Below, piece after piece: positions 34,730-43,289 of a stretch of 64,000 bases of DNA. Origin of the DNA: GH45 sp046704385 (GTDB lineage Bacteria > Bacteroidota > Bacteroidia > Bacteroidales > SZUA-534); contig JBJKSB010000103.1 in the NCBI GenBank assembly GCA_046704385.1, positions 45,019-109,018 on the forward strand. The letters run 5' to 3'. A model generated the notes under the pieces. That model was not told the origin of the DNA and ran no database searches. It saw only the letters and a program-made list of their open reading frames with translations. Numbering within the stretch: position 1 is the first letter of the stretch; every line of letters starts with the position of its first letter. The translations under genes were made by a program, and so were the position numbers.

Positions 34730-36139
34730 TTATTTGTACCATTTTTGGTTAGCAATCATTAAGGCTTCCTGAACGGTTATTCTCAAACCATTATTATAAG
34801 CAGCAACAAAGGCATCGTGAATTGGTGTGTTATTCCAGATATAAACACGATAGTCGCGGGCATCCTTATAATCGGGGAAATTGCCAACGGTATACTTATG
34901 CCAGCCTTCGTGTAATTCGATCTGAACTTCGTCGGTTACATTTAACTTTCTGAAATACTTTTCATCCACTAAATTATGACCGGCAGCAATCTGAACTCTG
35001 TAGCCAATACCTTCGTCTCCTGAAGTTGCTGAAGTTAAATCAGCAAGTGCCCCTTTATCAACAGCTGGTGGAGTGTAAGTATTTTGTGTTGGTTTAGGTT
35101 CGGTTTTAGGTTGCTCTGTAACCGGAGGTGTTACATCGGCTACATTTTCAGTTTGTTGCGTTTCTGTTTCAACGGGAGTTTCAACCTGTTGAGTCTGAGC
35201 TGGTGGCGGTGTTTGAGTTTGCTGTTGAGGTTGTGTCGCGGTTGACGTTTCCGATGGAGTATTCTGGGCCACCATTTCTTCAGATGTAAATTTCGACAGA
35301 TCAACATCACGGTCAGCAATATTTATGGTTTTAGTACGGTCATTTTCAGCATACGAAAAAGTACCGGTAATTATAAAAGCCTGATCCGGAATTTCCCCTT
35401 CAGGAATAAGCTTATAGGATACAACAAACTGGGGATCACTGGGCATATTCATCCATAGAAATTTAATAATTGAATTCTGGAAAGTAAATATCCCGTTTTT
35501 ACTACGAAGACTTTCTGCCCGGTATCCACGTGGTACTTGCTCCTGTATTTTACCAAATTCCTTTAAATCACCCTTATTGATTAACAAATTTACAATTACC
35601 TCGTTATTCTCATTCAGATAGGGCTTTTGACGAATACAATCGACATTTTTCAAATTCACATTTTGATATGAATAAGAAGTATTTGCCTGCTCTGCAGTAC
35701 CTGCAGCGGTTTCATCACCAATTATGGTAATACTGTGTGCAGGTACTACGGCAGTTTGGACACCATTGTCCAATATATACGAGAACTTACCTTCGAAATC
35801 AAATGTTCCGGAAACAGTCGGGCCAACCTGAACTGCGTAGGTTATTACCATATCTTTGTCATAAGGCAGCTTCATCCACTGTATTTTCACCTTCTGGTCT
35901 TCAAAGCGGAAATCACCATTCATGGTTTGCCTTGGTACTGCGGTAAACCCAACCGGCAAATCCTGCTGAAACCTCGCATAGCCCTCAATATCGCCTTTGC
36001 TGATAGTAACTTCAACTAAAAATTCGCCACCGGCATTGGCAGTTGTTGGCATATTGAGTTCGACGCTAACATCGCCGCTAAAAAAATTGAAAAGCGATAA
36101 AACGCTGACAATTATGGGAATAAATATTGATTTAAACAT
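34730..36139 (-). CDS. secreted protein with beta-sandwich repeats and SPOR-like C-terminus
   Basis: A 469-aa envelope protein. The N-terminus is hydrophobic (FKSIFIPIIVSVLSLFNFF). Two similar ~120-residue domains follow, seen from ISKGDIEGYARFQQDLPVGFT and INKGDLKEFGKIQEQVPRGYR with IQWMKLPYD and IKFLWMNMPSD. A Pro/Thr/Gln-rich linker (~295-355) leads to a SPOR-like domain (YRVQIAAGHNLVDEKYF, HKYTVGNFPDYKDARDY). SPOR domains bind denuded septal peptidoglycan, suggesting tethering to the wall. It is first of two genes, with the TSP3 barrel gene behind it. Confidence 0.8.
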   Translation of the reverse strand: MFKSIFIPIIVSVLSLFNFFSGDVSVELNMPTTANAGGEFLVEVTISKGDIEGYARFQQDLPVGFTAVPRQTMNGDFRFEDQKVKIQWMKLPYDKDMVITYAVQVGPTVSGTFDFEGKFSYILDNGVQTAVVPAHSITIIGDETAAGTAEQANTSYSYQNVNLKNVDCIRQKPYLNENNEVIVNLLINKGDLKEFGKIQEQVPRGYRAESLRSKNGIFTFQNSIIKFLWMNMPSDPQFVVSYKLIPEGEIPDQAFIITGTFSYAENDRTKTINIADRDVDLSKFTSEEMVAQNTPSETSTATQPQQQTQTPPPAQTQQVETPVETETQQTENVADVTPPVTEQPKTEPKPTQNTYTPPAVDKGALADLTSATSGDEGIGYRVQIAAGHNLVDEKYFRKLNVTDEVQIELHEGWHKYTVGNFPDYKDARDYRVYIWNNTPIHDAFVAAYNNGLRITVQEALMIANQKWYK

Positions 36140-36490
36140 AGGACTTCAATGTACATTTAGCCTAAAATACTGTATGCTAAAATACTTAAATTGCCGTTAT
36201 TATCAAATTCGATAGGGGTTTCAGAGGTCAAAAGTTGATAAAATGTTAATAAATTATAATAATCTATATAAATCACGGTTAGATTTCATGAAACTTTTTA
36301 AATCTGTAAATAAGGCTCCTCTCAACTTGTTGCGCGGGAATGCACCTTTATTTCCGCAAGTCATCGGATGACATGTTGATTTATTAGGTAATACGTTCAA
36401 TTCTTTTGGTGCTTTAGTTTTGGTTGTCATCCGATGATTATCACCCAATTGTGAAAGAGACCTGCGGATTTTAAGATGCATTCACAGGAT
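36140..36490. other. non-coding region with palindromic (REP-like) sequences
   Basis: 351 bases between the SPOR-like gene and the nucleoside kinase. A 75-codon frame exists on the reverse strand (36254-36481) but has low-complexity, unfolded-looking composition and contains the palindromes, so I do not call it a gene. The left 120 bases should hold the SPOR-gene promoter, which I cannot place. Confidence 0.5.
36325..36437. repeat. cluster of inverted repeats (REP-like element)
   Basis: An imperfect hairpin (36325-36361, ACTTG..GCG.GG.AA against TTTCCGCAAGT) is followed directly by the perfect palindrome GTCATC-G-GATGAC (36360-36372). The 11-base core TCATCGGATGA (36361-36371) recurs inverted as TCATCCGATGA at 36427-36437. 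This layout resembles REP/BIME elements moved by RAYT transposases, of which a remnant sits at 16.9 kb. Confidence 0.55.
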
Positions 36491-38149
36491 TTAATATTTA
36501 AAACTGCTGCCACCCAAAAATTCCCTAAGAATTGAAGTAGGTGGAATTTCCTCATCCGGTATGGGCACAACATAACTAAAAAATTTCAATAAACGTACTG
36601 ATTCCCTATATGCCGGACTATTTGAAGGCACCTCGAACAAAATGGGCTCGGCATACCTTTTTAGCACTCCTGTTTCGTAATGTACTGCTGTATTAAACAT
36701 CACATCGGCATTTTCCTGGTAAGGAAAAATATTTTTCTCCTCACCATCACGAACACTATGCCAACGGTTAATAGTATCAATAGCACTATATCCACGATAC
36801 CTGTAATCACGTACAATACGTCTGATAAGCCTTGTGTCGGTAGTAGGAATCCGGTTATGATTATCAAGAGAAACCGTAGTTAAAGCAGAAACGTAAATTT
36901 TATACTTGTCAGCATCCTCAATTTTTGGTGTCAGGTTGGGATTCAGTGCATGAATTCCTTCGGCAATAATTATAGTTTTATCATCAATCTGAAGAAAATC
37001 ACCATTATACAACCGTTTACCACTTTGAAATGAAAATTTTGGCAATTCTACTTTTTCGCCCTTGAACAATCCCAGGAGATTATCATTCAGCAATTCGATA
37101 TCAAGAGCTTCAAGAGCTTCAAAATCATATTCCCCATTTTCGTCTTTGGGCGTAAATTCCCTGTTTACAAAATAATTATCGAGCGAAAGCGTAACCGGAT
37201 TAAGTCCAGCAACTTTTAACTGGATTGCCAGGCGCTGGGCAAAAGTGGTTTTCCCACTTGATGAAGGTCCTGATATTAATATTAACCGGGGTTGATGCTC
37301 TCTGCCTGAGATTGAATCAGCAATATAAGCAAGCTTTTTTTCCTGCAGCGCTTCACTAATTTTTATCAGTTCACTAACCTGTTTTTTCTTTACAATTTCA
37401 TTTATATTGCCAATATAGCCCACGTTGAGTATTTCTCCCCAATGTTTATATTCCTGAAAAACTTCGAAAAGTTTTTCCTGAATAACAATATCAGCGCATT
37501 CTTCCGGATTTTCACTTTTCGGAATCATGAGCAGCATACCATCATAATATTTTACCAGGTCAAAAACCTTTAAATAACGGGTAGATGGAACCAAAAATCC
37601 ATAGAAATAATCGATTGTATCGCCTAATCGATACACCGAACTATACAGCTGCGGACGCGACTTGAACAACAACGCTTTTTCCATTAAACCACTGCTTTCA
37701 AATAGCTCAATAGCCTCCGTCGACAATATTTCATTTCGCTCAAAAGGGATATCCTGTGCAATAATTTCGCGCATCCGTTCACCCAGCGAAAAAATCATAT
37801 CAAAATCCAGGGAGCCGTTCATTCCCTCAATTTCGCAATAGAATCCCTGTGAAATAGCATGCTCAATTTTCAACCGCCTACCCGGAAGTATTTCGTTTAC
37901 GGCCCGCTGCAATACAAATGATAAAGACCGGATATACATCCGCATACCATCGGGGTGAGTAATATCAATAAACTCAACAGTTTTGGGTTTATAAATATTA
38001 TAGCTTAATTCTTTAAGCTTATTATTGACAAAAGCTCCGAGTATCGGATACTTTAATTTCACTTCCAATTCTTTGGCAATCTCACCCAGGGTGGTTCCCG
38101 GCGCATATTCCTTTGTTGACTCACAATTGGTACAGATTATCTGGATCAT
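36491..38149 (-). CDS. TGS-domain nucleoside (uridine) kinase
   Basis: A 552-aa cytoplasmic kinase. The N-terminus is TGS-like (STKEYAPGTTLGEIAKEL) followed by a threonyl-tRNA-synthetase-type second additional domain (EHAISQGFYCEIEG). The C-terminal half is a P-loop uridine kinase/phosphoribulokinase domain: Walker A LILISGPSSSGKTTFAQRLA, then TLSLDNYFVNREFTPKDENG and IIIAEGIHALNP. This fusion is common in Bacteroidota and is annotated as nucleoside kinase; the exact nucleoside is not certain. Single gene, 45 bases after uvrA's start-side neighbour direction (leftward series). Confidence 0.92.
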   Translation of the reverse strand: MIQIICTNCESTKEYAPGTTLGEIAKELEVKLKYPILGAFVNNKLKELSYNIYKPKTVEFIDITHPDGMRMYIRSLSFVLQRAVNEILPGRRLKIEHAISQGFYCEIEGMNGSLDFDMIFSLGERMREIIAQDIPFERNEILSTEAIELFESSGLMEKALLFKSRPQLYSSVYRLGDTIDYFYGFLVPSTRYLKVFDLVKYYDGMLLMIPKSENPEECADIVIQEKLFEVFQEYKHWGEILNVGYIGNINEIVKKKQVSELIKISEALQEKKLAYIADSISGREHQPRLILISGPSSSGKTTFAQRLAIQLKVAGLNPVTLSLDNYFVNREFTPKDENGEYDFEALEALDIELLNDNLLGLFKGEKVELPKFSFQSGKRLYNGDFLQIDDKTIIIAEGIHALNPNLTPKIEDADKYKIYVSALTTVSLDNHNRIPTTDTRLIRRIVRDYRYRGYSAIDTINRWHSVRDGEEKNIFPYQENADVMFNTAVHYETGVLKRYAEPILFEVPSNSPAYRESVRLLKFFSYVVPIPDEEIPPTSILREFLGGSSFKY

Positions 38150-38194
38150 AATATATTATTTAATCTGTTTATAATTTATACAAACACCCCAAAA

Positions 38195-41056
38195 TTATTT
38201 CTGTTTTAACTCCGCTCCCAGGAATTCCGAAGTAAAACCTTTTCCCGATTTCACCAAATTTTCCGGAGTGCCCTCAAATAAAATATTTCCACCCCCAGTT
38301 CCACCTTCAGGACCAATATCAATAATATAATCGGCCATTTTTATAACGTCGATATTGTGCTCAATTATTATAATGGTATTACCTTTATCAACCAGTTTGT
38401 TCAATACCTTCATTAAAACCCTGATATCTTCAAAATGCAGACCTGTTGTAGGCTCATCGAGAATGTAGAGTGTTTTGCCAGTGTCTTTTTTAGCCAGTTC
38501 GGCAGCAAGTTTTACGCGTTGCGATTCTCCACCACTTAAGGTGGTTGAGGGCTGCCCTAACTTCACATAACCCAGACCCACCGATTGAAGGGCTTTAAGC
38601 CGATGCATAATTTTCGGAATATTCTCAAAAAACTCAACCGCATGATTGATGGTCATATCGAGCACATCAGATATTGATTTCCCTTTAAACCGTACCTCAA
38701 GTGTTTCACGGTTATACCGCTTGCCATAACACTCGCTGCAATGCACATAAACATCAGGCAGAAAATTCATTTCGACGGTTTGTACTCCTGCTCCCTTGCA
38801 GGTTTCGCACCGGCCGCCTTTTACATTAAATGAGAATCGCCCCGGTTTGTATCCACGAATTTGTGCTTCGGGATGTCGGGCAAAAATGTCTCGTATATCA
38901 GAAAACAAGCCGGTATAGGTGGCCGGATTCGATCGTGGTGTACGCCCAAGTGGAGACTGATCTACTTCAATAACCTTATCGATATTTTCAATGCCTTTTA
39001 TAGTTTTATAAGGCAGAGGCTGTCGTAATGCATTGTAAAAATACTTGTTAAGAATCGGGTGAAGCGTCTCATTAATCAAACTTGATTTTCCGCTACCAGA
39101 AACTCCGGTTACACAAATTAATTTTCCAAGAGGTATTTCAAGCGACACATCCCTTAAATTATGGCCTGTGGCACCATTAAGTATTATACTTCTCCCGTTT
39201 CCCTTTCTTCTTTTATCCGGAACCTGAATAAATTTGGAACCATTCAAATACTCTGCAGTCAGTGAACCCGATTGTTTAATCTGATCGGGTGTACCCTGTG
39301 CCACAACCTTACCTCCATTCCTCCCGGCATAAGGGCCAATATCCAGCACATGGTCAGCTGAAAGGATCATATCTTTATCATGCTCAACCACAATCACCGA
39401 ATTGCCGCTGTCACGCAAATCTTTTAATGATTCAATCAGTCGCTGGTTATCACGCTGATGCAGACCAATACTGGGCTCATCGAGGATATAAAGCACATTT
39501 ACCAATTGGGAACCAATTTGCGTTGCCAACCTAATTCGTTGGCTTTCACCTCCCGACAGGCTTTTTGAAGTTCTGTTAAGTGATAGGTAATTCAACCCAA
39601 CTTGTAACAAAAAATTCAGGCGTGAACGGATTTCCTTAAGAATTTCAGTAGCGATTTGCTTTTGCTTGTTTGATAGTCTGTCCTCTACCCCTTGCAACCA
39701 CTGGTAAAGCGAATCAATATCCATTTGTGCCAGTTCGGCAATATTTTTATTGTCGATTTTAAAATGCAGTGACTCCTTTCGTAATCGCATGCCCTGACAT
39801 TCCGGGCAATCGGCTTCTTTAATATAGTGATGTACCCTGGAATTATTGCGAACAGGAACAGTGTCGTCACCCTGTTCTGCTTCCAGGTAACTCATTACTC
39901 CCGGATAACTCAACAAGTAATTACTGGAGCTGCCCAATGGCGTATTCTGTAATTTAAGTGGCTCACTGCTGCCATAAAGAATGATATCAAGCGCATCTTC
40001 CGGAATATCTTTTATTGGTGTATCGAGATAAAACATGTACTTATCGGCAATGGCCTCAATCTGCCAGAATATCAAATTGCTTTTATATTTTCCGAGCGGA
40101 ACAATGCCCCCTTTTTTTATAGAAATTTTAGTGTCGGGAATCACTTTGGTCATATCAATCTCATTTACTACTCCCAACCCTTTACATTTGGGGCAGGCAC
40201 CAACCGGCGAGTTAAATGAAAATGTATGGGGCGCAGGTTCATTATAGGATATACCTGAAACCGGACACATCAAATGCTGGCTAAAAAAATGAGTTTCATT
40301 GGTATCCACATCAAGCACCATTGATACGCCATCACCCTGTTTCATGGCCATTTGCAACGATTTCCTAATCCTTTTGCGATCTTTCTCATCAACTACCAGG
40401 CGGTCGATTACCGTTTCAATATTATGCGTTTTATACCTATCAAGGCGCATACCCGGCATCAGATCCCTTATTTCACCATTTATCCTGGCATAAATAAATC
40501 CTTTTTTGATTAATTGCTCAAAAAGTTCTTTGTAATGGCCTTTACGTCCTTTTACGACCGGAGCCAGAATATATATCTTTTTGTGTGCAAGTTTTTCAAT
40601 CAGCAAATTGGTAATTTGTTCATCGGTGTATTTCACCATTTTTTTGCCGGTAACATAGGAATACGCCTCTCCGGCCCTGGCATACAGCAACCTGAGAAAA
40701 TCATAAATCTCAGTAGTTGTTCCAACTGTGGATCTTGGATTTTTGTTAGTCGTTTTTTGTTCGATAGAAATAACGGGGCTTAATCCAGTTATTTTGTCAA
40801 CCTCGGGGCGCTCCAAATTTCCAAGAAATTGCCTGGCATAGGCGGAAAATGTTTCAATGTACCTTCGCTGACCCTCGGCATAAATAGTATCGAATGCCAG
40901 TGATGACTTGCCACTACCACTCAAACCGGTAATAACCGTCAACTGATTTCGGGGAATGTTTACATCAATATTTTTAAGGTTATGAACCTTTGCTCCATAA
41001 ACCTGTATTTCCTGTGTAGCCTCAACCTCATTAAGGCTTTTTACTTGTTCAGCCAT
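38195..41056 (-). CDS. uvrA: excinuclease ABC subunit A
   Basis: DNA-damage recognition ATPase of nucleotide excision repair, 953 aa. Two ABC modules: Walker A in ITGLSGSGKSSLAFDTIYAEG and in VTGVSGSGKSSLINETL; signatures SLSGGESQRIRLATQIGS and TLSGGESQRVKLAAELA. The second zinc finger is intact (GRCETCKGAG ... VHCSECYGKRYN). In the first finger the usual CPxC reads CPVS, so one Cys ligand is replaced, while GACPKCKGLG is kept; I believe this is common in Bacteroidota UvrA. A -7-like TATTTTTG is at 41152-41159 on the reverse strand. Confidence 0.97.
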   Translation of the reverse strand: MAEQVKSLNEVEATQEIQVYGAKVHNLKNIDVNIPRNQLTVITGLSGSGKSSLAFDTIYAEGQRRYIETFSAYARQFLGNLERPEVDKITGLSPVISIEQKTTNKNPRSTVGTTTEIYDFLRLLYARAGEAYSYVTGKKMVKYTDEQITNLLIEKLAHKKIYILAPVVKGRKGHYKELFEQLIKKGFIYARINGEIRDLMPGMRLDRYKTHNIETVIDRLVVDEKDRKRIRKSLQMAMKQGDGVSMVLDVDTNETHFFSQHLMCPVSGISYNEPAPHTFSFNSPVGACPKCKGLGVVNEIDMTKVIPDTKISIKKGGIVPLGKYKSNLIFWQIEAIADKYMFYLDTPIKDIPEDALDIILYGSSEPLKLQNTPLGSSSNYLLSYPGVMSYLEAEQGDDTVPVRNNSRVHHYIKEADCPECQGMRLRKESLHFKIDNKNIAELAQMDIDSLYQWLQGVEDRLSNKQKQIATEILKEIRSRLNFLLQVGLNYLSLNRTSKSLSGGESQRIRLATQIGSQLVNVLYILDEPSIGLHQRDNQRLIESLKDLRDSGNSVIVVEHDKDMILSADHVLDIGPYAGRNGGKVVAQGTPDQIKQSGSLTAEYLNGSKFIQVPDKRRKGNGRSIILNGATGHNLRDVSLEIPLGKLICVTGVSGSGKSSLINETLHPILNKYFYNALRQPLPYKTIKGIENIDKVIEVDQSPLGRTPRSNPATYTGLFSDIRDIFARHPEAQIRGYKPGRFSFNVKGGRCETCKGAGVQTVEMNFLPDVYVHCSECYGKRYNRETLEVRFKGKSISDVLDMTINHAVEFFENIPKIMHRLKALQSVGLGYVKLGQPSTTLSGGESQRVKLAAELAKKDTGKTLYILDEPTTGLHFEDIRVLMKVLNKLVDKGNTIIIIEHNIDVIKMADYIIDIGPEGGTGGGNILFEGTPENLVKSGKGFTSEFLGAELKQK

Positions 41057-41206
41057 TAAAAAAAATTTGCCTGGTAAAAAATCCCTAAAAGCCCCTAAAA
41101 TTTAAACTGAAGATAAATATCCCAGCCGGAAAATATTTGCTTTAAGGGGAACAAAAATACCGTAATTAATGTAAAACTTACGCTTTGATCTGTTAAATTT
41201 TACAAA

Positions 41207-42169
41207 TTATTCAGGGTAAAACTTTGGGTTAGGCCGAATTTTACGATACTTGTCAGATGCAATTTTTATTTGGTATTGTTTATGATTTTTATTAGTCAGC
41301 TTGTCCTCGCGTAACCAGGGATTCAGTTCCTTTAAAACTTTATAGTTTATCCCCATTTGATGGGCAAAATCGGCCCAGCTTTGCACCGATGAATCTACCA
41401 TTACTGTATGATAAGGAACCTCAGGATATTTATCTTCATCAGTAATATAAAAACCGTACTTTTCCGGCGACTCCATAATTAATTTCAACGCTATTAATCG
41501 AAAAATATAACGTCCGGTTTCATCACCCAACACTAAATCGTAATAATAATCGGTTTTTTGACGATCCACCTGACGTGATAGATTACGCCGTCCCATATTA
41601 TAGGAAGCTGCCGCCATAGCCCAGCTACCATATTTTTCATACGACCCTTTTAGAAATTTAGCAGCGGCCTCAGTCGATTTTTCAAGATGGTATCGTTCAT
41701 CCACTTCATCATTTACTTCCAGATCAGCATCGGTTGCAGTTCCCTGCAAAAACTGCCAAAAACCCACTGCATTCGAAGGTGAAATGATGTTCGACAGACC
41801 ACTTTCAGCCACAGCTATATATTTTAAATCGGAAGGAATACTGTCTTTAGAAAAAATTCTTTCGATGGTTGGAAAATATTTATTTGCCTTTTTCAAAAAT
41901 ATTAAGGTTTGCGATTGCCAGTAGATATTAATTAATAATTCCCTGTCGAGGCTTTCGTAGGTATCAAAATTTTCAACCGGAACTCTTTCATCTGCAAAAT
42001 AAATTTCATCAGGAATTTTTACGGGTACAATACTGTAATGCCGGGCAACCAGCTTTGTGCTATCCTGTTCCATGTCATTTTCATCGCCACTTGATGATGA
42101 ACCGTAAAATAAACCACTTGCTATTGCCACCAGTAAAAAAAGAAATACGTAAGCTGTAATTTTATTCAT
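41207..42169 (-). CDS. lytic transglycosylase (MltD-like) with C-terminal LysM-like region
   Basis: A periplasmic enzyme that cleaves peptidoglycan glycan strands. About 320 aa. The N-terminal signal/anchor is TAYVFLFLLVAIASGLFYG. The SLT domain has the catalytic Glu in IAVAESGLSN, then ISPSNAVGFWQFLQGTA and AAASYNMGRRN. The last ~70 residues (SVQSWADFAHQMGINYKVLK, ELNPWLREDKL) are LysM-like. Start ATG 42169 is chosen for the signal. It is last in the leftward surface-polymer run, 64 bases after the MraY-like gene, where it may open the wall for the export machinery. Confidence 0.9.
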   Translation of the reverse strand: MNKITAYVFLFLLVAIASGLFYGSSSSGDENDMEQDSTKLVARHYSIVPVKIPDEIYFADERVPVENFDTYESLDRELLINIYWQSQTLIFLKKANKYFPTIERIFSKDSIPSDLKYIAVAESGLSNIISPSNAVGFWQFLQGTATDADLEVNDEVDERYHLEKSTEAAAKFLKGSYEKYGSWAMAAASYNMGRRNLSRQVDRQKTDYYYDLVLGDETGRYIFRLIALKLIMESPEKYGFYITDEDKYPEVPYHTVMVDSSVQSWADFAHQMGINYKVLKELNPWLREDKLTNKNHKQYQIKIASDKYRKIRPNPKFYPE

Positions 42170-42233
42170 TTTTAAATTACTTTCATTTAATCGTTTGTAA
42201 TAATGATGTATACCCCGGTATAGCAAAAAGGTT

Positions 42234-43289
42234 CTATTTTTTTGGTTTACTTATTTTTGTGATGCTATATAAACTTATCATAACCAGAATTGCAAGGCTT
42301 CCTAAAAGCCAAACCGGTACGATAAGTTTCTGTGGTATTAGAATGATGACCACCGATAAGGTTACAAATACCAGATTTATAAATATTAATAACCAGGCTA
42401 CATTCCTGTCCGACAGTCCGAAATAGGATAAATGATGAGTAGTATGATCGCGTCCGCCGATAAAAGGCGATTGTCCGCGAAGTAACCGGTTAATTGTAAC
42501 CGTAGTGGTATCAGAAATGGGTACTAAAAAGGCCATAAATGCCACTAAAAAAGGATAAATGTGGGAATGGTCAGGCATATGCGAACCATTCCAGAAAACC
42601 TGTATCCCTAAAATTGCCAACAATGATCCCAGAAATTGGGAACCATTATCACCCATATACATTTTTGAAGGATTCCAGTTATAATACAAAAAGCTGATTA
42701 ATGAAGCCAATGATCCGACTGCTATTATCAGAAACACTCCCGAAAAAGGCTGTGTAATAAACAGTAAAAAAATAGCCCCCAGCAAAATAGTACTACTAAT
42801 TGAGGTAGTAATAGCATCCATATTGTCGAGCATATTAACTGAATTCATAATGCCTACTACCCAAAATATAGTCAGTGTATAATTTATCCAATCCTGATCG
42901 AATATTTGAATATACACACCAGAATAAATAAGTATAATGCCGCTTAAAAACTGAAACACAAATTTAAACCAGGGAGGTGTATTAAGCATGTCATCGGCCA
43001 TGCCCATCATAAATGATAAAGTAACAACAATTAATATCCCAAAAATCTCGCTTTGGAATAAATTTGAAACATCAAAATAAAAAACATAGTTAATTACCGA
43101 AAAAAGAAAGGCTTCGTAAAAAGTAATCCCGCCAAGGATAGGCTTGGTTTGACTACTCCATCGTTCAGCTGAGATATTCGCCTTTTTGATCATATACCTT
43201 TCGGCTCTGATCACAAAAAAGCGATGCATGAACAATGTAATTACCAGCGTATACAGGAAAAATATGGCAAGCTTAACTGGAAGAATCAT
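42234..43289 (-). CDS. MraY/WecA-family undecaprenyl-phosphate phosphosugar transferase
   Basis: An integral membrane enzyme (351 aa, about ten hydrophobic segments) that attaches a sugar-1-phosphate to undecaprenyl phosphate, the first step of a surface polymer. Motifs: GMADDMLNTPPWFK (Mg-binding Asp pair), NSVNMLDNMDAI, KMYMGDNGSQFLG and the cytosolic GGRDHTTHHLSYFG His loop. The His loop favours the WecA side of the family over MraY. It overlaps the Wzc-like gene by 4 bases (ATGA), so the two are translationally coupled. Confidence 0.9.
   Translation of the reverse strand: MILPVKLAIFFLYTLVITLFMHRFFVIRAERYMIKKANISAERWSSQTKPILGGITFYEAFLFSVINYVFYFDVSNLFQSEIFGILIVVTLSFMMGMADDMLNTPPWFKFVFQFLSGIILIYSGVYIQIFDQDWINYTLTIFWVVGIMNSVNMLDNMDAITTSISSTILLGAIFLLFITQPFSGVFLIIAVGSLASLISFLYYNWNPSKMYMGDNGSQFLGSLLAILGIQVFWNGSHMPDHSHIYPFLVAFMAFLVPISDTTTVTINRLLRGQSPFIGGRDHTTHHLSYFGLSDRNVAWLLIFINLVFVTLSVVIILIPQKLIVPVWLLGSLAILVMISLYSITKISKPKK

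Noticed and set aside
36254..36481. 75-codon frame on the reverse strand between the SPOR-like gene and the nucleoside kinase
   Set aside because: It spans REP-like palindromes, has no recognisable fold and no promoter; composition fits a translated repeat rather than a gene.
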